From Microbacterium sp. (GTDB taxonomy: Bacteria > Actinomycetota > Actinomycetes > Actinomycetales > Microbacteriaceae): a stretch of DNA of 14,599 bases. The stretch is from assembly GCA_029267645.1 (NCBI GenBank), contig JAJUIM010000020.1, forward strand, positions 1 to 14,599, in the 5' to 3' direction. The position numbers and the translations under genes are program-made. Within the stretch, counting starts at the first letter, position 1. Every line of letters begins with the position of its first letter. The notes under the pieces were generated by a model. It had not been told where the DNA came from, ran no database searches, and worked only from the letters and a program-made list of their open reading frames with translations. This document shows, piece by piece, positions 6,150-12,810 of the stretch.

Positions 6150-8003
6150 ATGTGTGGAATCGTCGGATACGTCGGCCCCCGGGAAAGCCAGGACATCCTC
6201 GTGGCGGGCCTGGCTCGCCTCGAGTACCGCGGGTACGACTCCGCGGGCATCGCGGTGATCGATGAGAACGGATCGCTCGGCATGCGCAAGCGCGCCGGCA
6301 AGCTCGCCCGCCTGCGCGAGGCGCTCGAGACCGACCCGATCGGGCGCGGCACGACGGGCATCGGGCACACCCGCTGGGCGACGCACGGCGGCCCGACCGA
6401 CGAGAACGCCCACCCGCACCTCGCCGACGACGGCCGCCTCGCGGTCATCCACAACGGCATCATCGAGAACTTCGCCGAGCTGAAGCGCGAGCTCGTGGCC
6501 GAGGGCGTCGAGTTCCTCAGCGAGACCGACACCGAGGTCGCGGCGGCGCTCATCGCCCGCGCCTACCGCGCGAACGACGGCGACCTCGTCGCGGCGTTCC
6601 GCGCCGTCGTGCACCGCCTCGAGGGCGCCTTCACGCTGCTTGCGACGCACGAGGACCACCCGGGCCTCGTCGTCGGCGCGCGCCGCAACTCGCCCCTCGT
6701 GATCGGCCTCGGCGAGGGCGAGAACTTCCTCGGATCCGACGTCGCGGCCTTCGTGGAGCACACGCGCCACGCGCTCGCGATCGGCCAGGACGAGATCGTC
6801 GCGATCACGCCCGACAGCGTCACCGTCACCGACTTCGACGGCAACCCGGCCGAGCCCCAGCCGTTCGAGGTGTCGTGGGACGCGTCGGCGGCCGACAAGG
6901 GCGGCTGGTCGAGCTTCATGGCGAAGGAGGTCTCGGAGGAGCCCGAGGCCGTCGCCAACACGGTGCGCGGCCGCATCCACGACGGCCAGATCGTGATCCC
7001 CGAGCTCGAGGGCCTCGACGACCTCTTCACGGGCATCGACCGCATCGTGATCCTCGCCTGCGGCACGGCCTACTACTCGGGCCTCGTCGGCAAGTACGCG
7101 ATCGAGCGCTGGGCGCGGATCCCCACCGACGTCGAGCTCGCGCACGAGTTCCGCTACCGCGACCCCATCGTCGACGCCTCGACCCTCGTCGTGTCGATCA
7201 GCCAGTCGGGCGAGACGATGGACACGCTCATGGCCGTCAAGGAGGCCGCGCGCCTCGGCGCCAAGACGCTGTCGATCTGCAACACGCAGGGCGCGACGAT
7301 TCCGCGCGAGTCCGACGCGATCGTCTACACGCACGCGGGCCCCGAGGTCGCGGTCGCCTCGACGAAGGCGTTCGTCGCCCAGATCACGGCGCTGTACCTG
7401 CTCGCGCTGCACGTCGGGCGCGTGCGCGGATCCCTCGACGCCGCATCCGCGGCCGACAGCATCGAGCAGCTCGAGGAGCTGCCCGAGAAGATCCAGTGGA
7501 TCCTCGACAACGAGCAGGAGCGCACGGAGCAGCTCGCGCACTGGATGGCCGACACCCGGTCGGTGCTGTTCCTCGGCCGCCACGTGGGCTACCCGATCGC
7601 GCTCGAGGGCGCGCTGAAGCTCAAGGAGATCTCGTACATCCACGCCGAGGGCTTCGCGGCGGGCGAGCTGAAGCACGGCCCGATCGCGCTGATCGAGCCG
7701 GGCCAGCCCGTCTTCGTCGTCGTGCCGTCGCCCCGCGGCGCCGCCACGATGCACGCCAAGGTCATCTCGAACATCGAGGAGATCCGCGCGCGCGGCGCCC
7801 GCGTCATCGCGATCGCCGAGCAGGGCGACTCGGCCGTCATGCCGTCGGCCGACGAGGTGCTGCGGATCCCGCTCGCGAGCCCGCTCTTCGAGCCGATCCT
7901 CGCCGTCGTGCCGCTGCACATCTTCGCGATGGGCCTCGCGACGGCCAAGGGCCTCGACGTCGACCAGCCGCGCAACCTCGCGAAGTCGGTCACGGTCGAG
8001 TAG
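6150..8003 (+). CDS. glmS: Glutamine-fructose-6-phosphate aminotransferase (isomerizing)
   Basis: Converts fructose-6-phosphate and glutamine to glucosamine-6-phosphate, the entry point to UDP-GlcNAc and peptidoglycan, in the cytosol. The protein is 617 residues, normal length. It starts MCGIVGYVG, so Cys2 becomes the N-terminal nucleophile of the glutaminase domain (about 1-225, with RLEYRGYDSAG and GHTRWATHG). Two sugar-isomerase (SIS) domains follow, with CGTAYYSG near 304, SQSGETMD near 352 and EGFAAGELKHGPIAL near 500. The C-terminus DQPRNLAKSVTVE carries the conserved lysine K612. It appears to be transcribed from its own leaderless promoter. No glmS ribozyme-like leader is possible, because only 97 bases separate it from tctA and no 5' leader is predicted. 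Confidence 0.98.
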   Translation: MCGIVGYVGPRESQDILVAGLARLEYRGYDSAGIAVIDENGSLGMRKRAGKLARLREALETDPIGRGTTGIGHTRWATHGGPTDENAHPHLADDGRLAVIHNGIIENFAELKRELVAEGVEFLSETDTEVAAALIARAYRANDGDLVAAFRAVVHRLEGAFTLLATHEDHPGLVVGARRNSPLVIGLGEGENFLGSDVAAFVEHTRHALAIGQDEIVAITPDSVTVTDFDGNPAEPQPFEVSWDASAADKGGWSSFMAKEVSEEPEAVANTVRGRIHDGQIVIPELEGLDDLFTGIDRIVILACGTAYYSGLVGKYAIERWARIPTDVELAHEFRYRDPIVDASTLVVSISQSGETMDTLMAVKEAARLGAKTLSICNTQGATIPRESDAIVYTHAGPEVAVASTKAFVAQITALYLLALHVGRVRGSLDAASAADSIEQLEELPEKIQWILDNEQERTEQLAHWMADTRSVLFLGRHVGYPIALEGALKLKEISYIHAEGFAAGELKHGPIALIEPGQPVFVVVPSPRGAATMHAKVISNIEEIRARGARVIAIAEQGDSAVMPSADEVLRIPLASPLFEPILAVVPLHIFAMGLATAKGLDVDQPRNLAKSVTVE

Positions 8004-8018
8004 GCGCGGCGCGCTTCC

Positions 8019-8101
8019 AACACAACGCAGTCATTTCGGCACGGTTTCGGCGGATTCGGCCCGAGACCGGGCGTTCGCCGCCGGATTGACTGCGTTGTGT
8101 T
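8019..8101. repeat. Long perfect inverted repeat (15 + 15 bp) between glmS and acpS
   Basis: AACACAACGCAGTCA (8019-8033) and TGACTGCGTTGTGTT (8087-8101) are exact inverted copies separated by 53 bases. The inner bases pair further with two interruptions (TTTCGGC against GCCGGAT). TTTCGGCGG also occurs twice in direct orientation (8045-8053 and 8100-8108). The arms are more A+T-rich than the genes around them. The element starts 16 bases after the glmS stop. It could be the glmS terminator as a long hairpin, a protein-binding site, or one copy of a dispersed MITE/REP-like repeat. A single copy in this window cannot separate these options. Confidence 0.6.
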
Positions 8102-8127
8102 TCGGCGGTGGCGCAGACGGGCCGACC

Positions 8128-8139
8128 TAGACTGCTCGC
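8128..8139 (+). promoter_or_regulatory. acpS operon -10 box, leaderless arrangement
   Basis: TAGACT (8128-8133) is a TAnnnT -10 followed by six bases (GCTCGC) before an ATG at 8140. Transcription would start about at that ATG, which opens a 7-codon reading frame rather than acpS itself. No clear -35 is visible. It is probably the promoter of the acpS-alr-tsa operon. Confidence 0.5.
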
Positions 8140-8163
8140 ATGAGCACTGAGGGCCAGCCGTGA
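8140..8163 (+). CDS. Possible 7-residue leader peptide ahead of acpS
   Basis: ATG at 8140 opens MSTEGQP, with the TGA stop at 8161-8163. This stop overlaps the acpS GTG start by four bases (GTGA, 8160-8163), the same coupling used between most genes of this operon. The ATG lies six bases after a TAGACT -10 box, so it would be translated as a leaderless start. The reading frame contains GAGGG (8148-8152), the ribosome site for acpS. Translation of the mini-ORF could deliver ribosomes to acpS or control access to that site. Such a short ORF can arise by chance, so the call rests on position only. Confidence 0.3.
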   Translation: MSTEGQP

Positions 8164-8519
8164 TCGTGGGGGTCGGCGTCGACATGGTCGACATCGAGCG
8201 CTTCGAAGGGCAGATCGCGCGCTCGCCGCGGCTCATGGAACGGCTGTTCACGGCGCACGAGCGCGAGCTGCCGCTGCGCTCGCTCGCCGCGCGGTACGCC
8301 GCGAAGGAGGCGCTCATCAAGGCGCTCGGCGGATCCGACGGCGTGCGCTGGCAGGAGATCGAGGTGCCGCGGCTGGGCGAGCGGCAGGCCCCCAGCTACG
8401 TCATCACGGGCGAGACGGCGGGCACGCTCGAGCGCCGCGGCATCGCCCGCAGCCACCTCTCCCTGTCCCACGACGGCGGGCTCGCGCTTGCCTACACGAT
8501 CCTGGAGTCCGCCGCATGA
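8160..8519 (+). CDS. acpS: Holo-[acyl-carrier-protein] synthase
   Basis: Transfers 4'-phosphopantetheine from coenzyme A to the serine of acyl carrier protein, activating it for fatty-acid synthesis. The protein is 119 residues, normal for the small AcpS class. The N-terminal MIVGVGVDMVDIERFE carries the Mg-binding D8. The second signature, ARYAAKEALIKALGG, carries E50 with K49 and K54. The C-terminal SHLSLSHDGGLALAYTILE is also typical. The GTG at 8160 is chosen because it gives the family N-terminus exactly, with GAGGG seven bases upstream. It shares GTGA with the upstream mini-ORF and ATGA with alr downstream. Its substrate CoA derives from the CoaA pathway whose kinase gene is at the other end of the window. 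Confidence 0.96.
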   Translation: MIVGVGVDMVDIERFEGQIARSPRLMERLFTAHERELPLRSLAARYAAKEALIKALGGSDGVRWQEIEVPRLGERQAPSYVITGETAGTLERRGIARSHLSLSHDGGLALAYTILESAA

Positions 8520-9625
8520 CCGCACCGACACGCGAGGCCGTGATCGACCGCGGCGCGATCGAGCACAACGTCCGCACGCTGCGGGCCGCGACGGGCACGC
8601 GCGAGTTCATCGCGGTCGTGAAGGCCGACGGGTACGGGCACGGCGCGGTGACGGCAGCGCGGGCCGCACTCGCCGGCGGCGCGACGAGGCTCGGCGTCGC
8701 CGACCTCGCCGAGGCGCTGCAGCTGCGGGCGGCCGGCATCGACCGCCCCGTCGTCGCGTGGCTGCACGGGCCCGGCGCCGACTTCGCCCCCGCGCTCGCG
8801 GAGGGCATCGAGCTCGGCCTCGCGACGGTCGACCAGCTGCGCCGGGCCGCCGCTCAGGCGGGGGAGCGGGCCGCCGTCGTGCACCTGAAGTTCGAGACAG
8901 GCCTCGGCCGCGGCGGCGCGGCGCCCGCAGACTGGACGGCGCTGCTCGACGAGGCCGCGCGCCTCGAGCGCGAGGGGCGGATCCGTGTCGACGGACTCTT
9001 CAGCCACCTCTCGGGCGCGAGCCGCGACGATGACCTCGCGCAGCTGCGCGTCTTCGAGGACGCGATCGCGGGGGCTGCGCGCGCGGGCCTCGCGCCGCGG
9101 ATCCGACACCTCGCGGCGACCGGCGCGGCGATCGACATCCCCGAGACGCGGCTCGACGCCGTGCGCGTGGGGCTCGGCATCTACGGCCTCTCGCCGTTCG
9201 AGGGCCGCTCGTCGGCCTCGCTCGGCCTGCGCCCCGCCATGACGCTGCGCGCGCCCATCGCGGCCGTGCGCCGCGTGCGCGAGGGGCACGGCGCCTCCTA
9301 CGGGTACACATACCGCGCGCCGCGCGACACGACCTTTGCGCTCGTCCCGCTCGGCTACGCCGACGGCGTGCCGCGGCAGGCGTCGAACGCGGGGCCCGTG
9401 CGGATCCGCGGCCGCCGCTTCCGCGTCGCCGGCCGGGTCGCGATGGACCAGCTCATCGTCGACGTCGGCGACACGGCCGTCGAGGTGGGCGACCAGGCCG
9501 TGCTGTTCGGCGACCCCGTCACGGGCGCGCCGTCGGCGACCGACTGGGCGGATGCCGCCGGCACCATCAACTACGAGATCGTCACGCGGATCGGGGCGCG
9601 CGTGACGCGCACCGTCACGTCCTGA
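8516..9625 (+). CDS. alr: Alanine racemase
   Basis: PLP-dependent interconversion of L- and D-alanine, supplying D-alanine for peptidoglycan. The protein is 369 residues. The N-terminal TIM barrel has the cofactor lysine K36 in AVVKADGYGHG, then LKFETGLGRGG and GLFSHLSGAS. The C-terminal beta domain has the catalytic tyrosine Y262 in GASYGYTY, plus PLGYADGVPRQ and GRVAMDQLIVDVGD. The ATG overlaps the acpS stop (ATGA, 8516-8519). tsaE follows after 22 bases. In many actinobacteria an NAD(P)HX repair gene stands between acpS and alr; here there is none. Confidence 0.97.
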   Translation: MTAPTREAVIDRGAIEHNVRTLRAATGTREFIAVVKADGYGHGAVTAARAALAGGATRLGVADLAEALQLRAAGIDRPVVAWLHGPGADFAPALAEGIELGLATVDQLRRAAAQAGERAAVVHLKFETGLGRGGAAPADWTALLDEAARLEREGRIRVDGLFSHLSGASRDDDLAQLRVFEDAIAGAARAGLAPRIRHLAATGAAIDIPETRLDAVRVGLGIYGLSPFEGRSSASLGLRPAMTLRAPIAAVRRVREGHGASYGYTYRAPRDTTFALVPLGYADGVPRQASNAGPVRIRGRRFRVAGRVAMDQLIVDVGDTAVEVGDQAVLFGDPVTGAPSATDWADAAGTINYEIVTRIGARVTRTVTS

Positions 9626-9647
9626 CCCGCGAAGGAAGAGGGGATCC

Positions 9648-10133
9648 ATGGTTCCGCACGACGTTCTGGGCGCGCACGACATCGCGACGAGCGCCGACAT
9701 GGAGCGGCTCGGCCGCAGCATCGGATCCGCGCTCGCGGCCGGCGACGTGCTCGTCCTCACGGGCCCGCTCGGCGCGGGCAAGACGACGCTCACGCGCGGC
9801 ATCGCCGACGGCCTCGGCGTGCGGGGCCCCGTGCAGAGCCCGACGTTCGTCATCGCGCGCACGCACCCCTCGCTCACGGGCGGCGCGCCCCTCGTGCACG
9901 CCGACGCGTACCGCCTGTCGGATCCGGCCGAGTTCGAGGATCTCGACCTCGACCTCGAGGCGTCGGTCACGATCATCGAGTGGGGCCGCGAGGCCGTGTC
10001 GCTCATCGCCGATGAGTGGTGGGACATCGAGATCGAACGCCCCGTCGGCGAGACCGACGACGACCCCGAGAACCTCGACCTCGACGCCCCGCGCCGGGTC
10101 GTCATCGCGCACCACGCGCCGAGCGCACTGTAA
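9648..10133 (+). CDS. tsaE: tRNA t6A biosynthesis ATPase TsaE
   Basis: ATPase that works with TsaB and TsaD to reset the complex that makes N6-threonylcarbamoyladenosine at position 37 of ANN-decoding tRNAs. It is 161 residues. The Walker A motif GPLGAGKTT lies at 39-47, SPTFVIARTH near 64-73, and the family motif HADAYRL at 84-90, followed by an acidic stretch and IIEWGREA. The ATG at 9648 has a purine-rich GGAAGAGGGG region upstream. tsaB follows after 25 bases, and tsaD is in the same operon, so all three dedicated t6A proteins except TsaC are here. The tail after about residue 130 is acidic and poorly conserved. Confidence 0.95.
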   Translation: MVPHDVLGAHDIATSADMERLGRSIGSALAAGDVLVLTGPLGAGKTTLTRGIADGLGVRGPVQSPTFVIARTHPSLTGGAPLVHADAYRLSDPAEFEDLDLDLEASVTIIEWGREAVSLIADEWWDIEIERPVGETDDDPENLDLDAPRRVVIAHHAPSAL

Positions 10134-10145
10134 GCGGACCGGGCC

Positions 10146-10158
10146 TAATCTGGATCCG
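10146..10158 (+). promoter_or_regulatory. Possible internal -10 box ahead of tsaB
   Basis: TAATCT (10146-10151) is followed by seven bases (GGATCCG) and then the tsaB ATG at 10159. This is the same geometry as at glmS and at 8128. It would allow a leaderless tsaB-rimI-tsaD transcript independent of the upstream operon promoter. No clear -35 is seen. The GGA five bases before the ATG is a very weak ribosome site at best. Confidence 0.45.
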
Positions 10159-10839
10159 ATGATTCTCGCGATCGATTCCTCCCTCGGCTCGTCCGTCGCC
10201 GTCGTCGACCCCGCGACGGGCGACGTGCTCGGCCGCGCCGACAGCGAGACGACGCGCGGCCACGCCGAGATCATCGGCGACCTCATCGTCCGGGCGCTGC
10301 ACGACGCCGGTGCGGACCCTGCGGACATCACGCACATCGCCGCGGGCATGGGGCCCGGCCCCTTCACTGGACTGCGGATCGGGATCGCCGCCGCGCGCGC
10401 GTTCGCGGTCGGCCGCGGCGTGCCCGTGATCCCCGTCGTGAGCCACGACGCCGCGGCGCTCGAGCGCCTGGAGGCCGAGCCCGAGCGCCCCTGCCTCATC
10501 GTGACCGACGCGCGGCGCCGCGAGCACGCCGTGAGCGCCTACGACGGGCTCGACGACGGCATCCCGCACCGCGTGGCCGGCCCCGAGCTGCTGCCGCAGG
10601 ACGCGGATCCATGGTCGATCCTCGCCGAGGATCTGACGACCGGCCGAGCGTCTGACGATTCGGCCGGATCCGTCAGACGCCCGGCCACGGAGCAGACGCT
10701 CGCGATCTCGGCGGGCGCGATCGGGCGGCTCGCGGCGCGCCAGCTCGCGGCGGGGCGGATCCCCGACCTCGTCGAGCCGCTGTACCTGCGCGCGCCCGAC
10801 GCGAAGGTGCCGGGCGCCGTCAAGCGGGTGAGCACGTGA
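10159..10839 (+). CDS. tsaB: tRNA t6A biosynthesis scaffold protein TsaB
   Basis: An ASKHA-fold partner of TsaD that forms the platform of the t6A synthase, without catalysis of its own; 226 residues. The N-terminal [17 protein letters not shown] is the phosphate-1-like strand of the fold. The family signature [20 protein letters not shown] is at 63-82, followed by [12 protein letters not shown] and [13 protein letters not shown]. The C-terminal [13 protein letters not shown] is also characteristic. The segment around residues 158-178 is hydrophilic and poorly conserved, and is encoded by an internally repetitive DNA block (10632-10680). The TGA overlaps the GTG start of rimI (GTGA, 10836-10839). 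Start choice is supported by the family N-terminus. Confidence 0.93.
   Translation: MILAIDSSLGSSVAVVDPATGDVLGRADSETTRGHAEIIGDLIVRALHDAGADPADITHIAAGMGPGPFTGLRIGIAAARAFAVGRGVPVIPVVSHDAAALERLEAEPERPCLIVTDARRREHAVSAYDGLDDGIPHRVAGPELLPQDADPWSILAEDLTTGRASDDSAGSVRRPATEQTLAISAGAIGRLAARQLAAGRIPDLVEPLYLRAPDAKVPGAVKRVST
10632..10680. repeat. Nested inverted and direct repeats inside tsaB
   Basis: GCGTCTGACG (10648-10657) and CGTCAGACGC (10671-10680) are perfect 10-bp inverted copies with a 13-base loop. Overlapping them, CCGGCCGA (10640-10647) and TCGGCCGG (10660-10667) are perfect 8-bp inverted copies. The two pairings interlock, so in RNA they are mutually exclusive or form a pseudoknot. TCTGACGA followed by CGGCCG also occurs twice in direct orientation (from 10632 and from 10651). 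The encoded peptide is low-complexity and variable. This suggests a small repeat insertion or duplication tolerated in a loop. Confidence 0.6.
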
Positions 10840-11309
10840 TCCGCACGGCCGGACCCGGCGACCTCGACGCCATCATGGCGATCGAGACCGCGAGCTTCCC
10901 GAGCGACGCGTGGAGCGCCGACATGATGCGCGCCGAGCTCGCGTCGGACCACGGCCGCTACGTCGTGCTCGAGGACGGCGGCGGCATCGTCGGGTACGCG
11001 GGCCTGCGCCACCTCGCGGGCGGCCGCGACGCCGACGTGCAGACGATCGCCCTCGACGAGGCCGCCCGCGGCCGAGGCCAGGGCAGGGCGCTCCTGCGCG
11101 AGCTGCTGCGCACGGCGCGCGACCGTCGCGCACGCGAGGTGTTCCTCGAGGTGCGCGCCGACAACCCGGTCGCGACGAGGCTGTACGAGAGCGAGGGGTT
11201 CGCCGAGCTCGGCCGCCGGCCCCGGTACTATCAGCCCGACGACGTCGACGCCGTCGTCATGCGGCTCGACCTCACGACCTGGCGCGACGAAGCAGGAGCA
11301 GACGCATGA
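10836..11309 (+). CDS. rimI: RimI-type GNAT N-acetyltransferase
   Basis: Predicted to acetylate the N-terminus of ribosomal protein S18 using acetyl-CoA. In actinobacteria RimI-like enzymes can have broader protein substrates. The protein is 157 residues with a complete GNAT fold. [16 protein letters not shown] (16-31) is the RimI-type N-terminal motif, [19 protein letters not shown] (68-86) contains the acetyl-CoA loop RGRGQG, and [20 protein letters not shown] (103-122) holds N110 and Y117. The GTG start overlaps the tsaB stop, and the TGA overlaps the tsaD ATG (ATGA, 11306-11309). The tsaB-rimI-tsaD order is widely conserved and supports the RimI name over a generic acetyltransferase. Confidence 0.93.
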   Translation: MIRTAGPGDLDAIMAIETASFPSDAWSADMMRAELASDHGRYVVLEDGGGIVGYAGLRHLAGGRDADVQTIALDEAARGRGQGRALLRELLRTARDRRAREVFLEVRADNPVATRLYESEGFAELGRRPRYYQPDDVDAVVMRLDLTTWRDEAGADA

Positions 11310-12385
11310 ACCGCGCGGAACCACTCGTCCTCGGCATCGAGACGAGCTGCGACGAGACCGGGATCGGGATCGTGCGCGGGCGCACCCTGCTGGCGAACAC
11401 GATCGCGAGCAGCATGGACGAGCACGCCCGCTACGGCGGCGTCGTGCCCGAGGTCGCGGCTCGCGCCCACCTCGAGGCGCTGCAGCCCGCGATCGAGAAG
11501 GCCGTCGCCGACGCGGGCGTGCGCCTCGTCGACCTCGACGCGATCGCCGTGACGTCGGGCCCCGGCCTCGCGGGCGCGCTCATGGTGGGCGTCGGCGCGG
11601 CGAAGGCGCTCGCGATCTCGCTGGGCCTGCCGCTGTACGCCGTCAACCACCTCGTGGGGCACATCGCGGCCGACATCGTCACGCCCGATTCCGAGCCGCT
11701 CGAGTACCCGACGATCGCGCTGCTCGTCTCGGGCGGCCACACCTCGCTGCTGCACGTGCGCGACCTCACGACCGACGTCGAGCTCCTGGGCGAGACGATC
11801 GACGACGCGGCGGGCGAGGCGTTCGACAAGGTCGCGCGCATCCTCGGCCTGCCGTACCCGGGCGGCCCCCAGATCGACCGCGCCGCCGTCGGGGGAGACC
11901 CCGCCGCGATCCGCTTCCCGCGGGGCCTCTCGCGCGCGAGCGACCTCGAGCGCCACCGCTACGACTTCTCGTTCTCGGGCCTCAAGACGTCGGTCGCTCG
12001 CTGGATCGAGCAGCGCGAGGGCGCGGGCGAGGAGATCCCGATCGCCGACGTCGCCGCGAGCTTCCGCGAGGCCGTCGTCGACGTGCTCGTCACGAAGGCG
12101 CTCGACGCGTGCGCTGCGCGCGGCGTGCCGCGCCTGCTGCTCGGGGGCGGCGTGATCGCCAACCGGCGCCTGCGCGAGGTGACGCTCGAGCGCGCGGCCG
12201 CGCGCGGCGTGACGGTGCGGATCCCGCCGCTCAGCCTGTGCACCGACAACGGCGCCATGATCGCGGCACTCGCTGCCCAGCTGATCCAGAGCGGCCGCGA
12301 GCCGTCGACGCTCGCGTTCGGCGCCGACTCGACGCTGCCCGTGACCGAGATCCAGGTCGCCGAGCGGGAGCCCGTCGCGACATGA
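11306..12385 (+). CDS. tsaD: tRNA N6-adenosine threonylcarbamoyltransferase TsaD
   Basis: Transfers the threonylcarbamoyl group to A37 of tRNAs; it is the catalytic Kae1/TsaD subunit. The protein is 359 residues, slightly longer than the usual ~340, with the extra length mainly in a terminal tail. [15 protein letters not shown] opens the ASKHA fold. The metal ligands are H115 and H119 in NHLVGH and D314 in [22 protein letters not shown] (139-151), [18 protein letters not shown] (171-188), [10 protein letters not shown] and [11 protein letters not shown] complete the family signatures. AGGAG (11292-11296) precedes the ATG by nine bases, despite the ATGA overlap with rimI. The stop overlaps the next gene (ATGA, 12382-12385). 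Confidence 0.97.
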   Translation: MNRAEPLVLGIETSCDETGIGIVRGRTLLANTIASSMDEHARYGGVVPEVAARAHLEALQPAIEKAVADAGVRLVDLDAIAVTSGPGLAGALMVGVGAAKALAISLGLPLYAVNHLVGHIAADIVTPDSEPLEYPTIALLVSGGHTSLLHVRDLTTDVELLGETIDDAAGEAFDKVARILGLPYPGGPQIDRAAVGGDPAAIRFPRGLSRASDLERHRYDFSFSGLKTSVARWIEQREGAGEEIPIADVAASFREAVVDVLVTKALDACAARGVPRLLLGGGVIANRRLREVTLERAAARGVTVRIPPLSLCTDNGAMIAALAAQLIQSGREPSTLAFGADSTLPVTEIQVAEREPVAT

Positions 12386-12810
12386 CCGACGCCCGCGCAC
12401 GCGACGAGAACGCCGACGGCGGCGAGCCGGACGCGCGCGTGCAGATGGCCGAGCGCATCGCCTCGACGTCGGGCCCGCTCGAGGTCGTGGCGGCCGACAC
12501 GTTCGGCTGGATCCACCCCGACGTCGCCGAGCGCCCCCTCACGCGGCGCGAGCGCCGGCCGCACCTCACGCGCCTCGGCGTCGTGGCGGTCGTGCTGTCG
12601 GCGGCAGGCCTCTTCGTATCGTGGTTCGGCCCGTGGGGCGCGGCGTTCGGGCTCATCGGCGCCGTGCTCGGTGCCGTCGCGCTCTTCCGCCGCTCGCAGA
12701 AGCGGCGCTGGTGCTGGGCCGCCATCGCGGCGGGCCTCGTGTCGATCCTCTTCAGCGCCTACTGGCTGACGTGGATCCTGCCGCAGCTCACGCCCGCGAC
12801 CGGCGGCTGA
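12382..12810 (+). CDS. Small membrane protein of unknown function, three predicted helices
   Basis: 142 residues that I do not recognise. The first 60 residues are hydrophilic and rich in Asp/Glu/Arg (with [13 protein letters not shown] at 41-53). Then come three hydrophobic segments at about 65-81, 84-102 and 111-133. A basic RRSQKRRW loop (103-110) lies between the second and third and suggests that loop is cytoplasmic. The architecture recalls DUF4190-type small membrane proteins, but I cannot confirm membership. Its ATG overlaps the tsaD stop (ATGA), so it is translated with the t6A operon. Its last 23 bases overlap the convergent rarD gene. Coding is supported by the coupling and by the coherent membrane pattern; no function is proposed. 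Confidence 0.8.
   Translation: MTDARARDENADGGEPDARVQMAERIASTSGPLEVVAADTFGWIHPDVAERPLTRRERRPHLTRLGVVAVVLSAAGLFVSWFGPWGAAFGLIGAVLGAVALFRRSQKRRWCWAAIAAGLVSILFSAYWLTWILPQLTPATGG

Noticed and set aside
3887..6553. Very long minus-strand open frame opposite tctA and glmS
   Set aside because: It runs antisense across three firmly identified genes and reads as Arg/Asp/Glu/His-rich low complexity, the usual shadow of G+C-rich codon usage.
6039..7919. Long minus-strand open frame opposite glmS
   Set aside because: Antisense to a complete GlmS with all catalytic motifs; its composition is typical shadow sequence with no domain.
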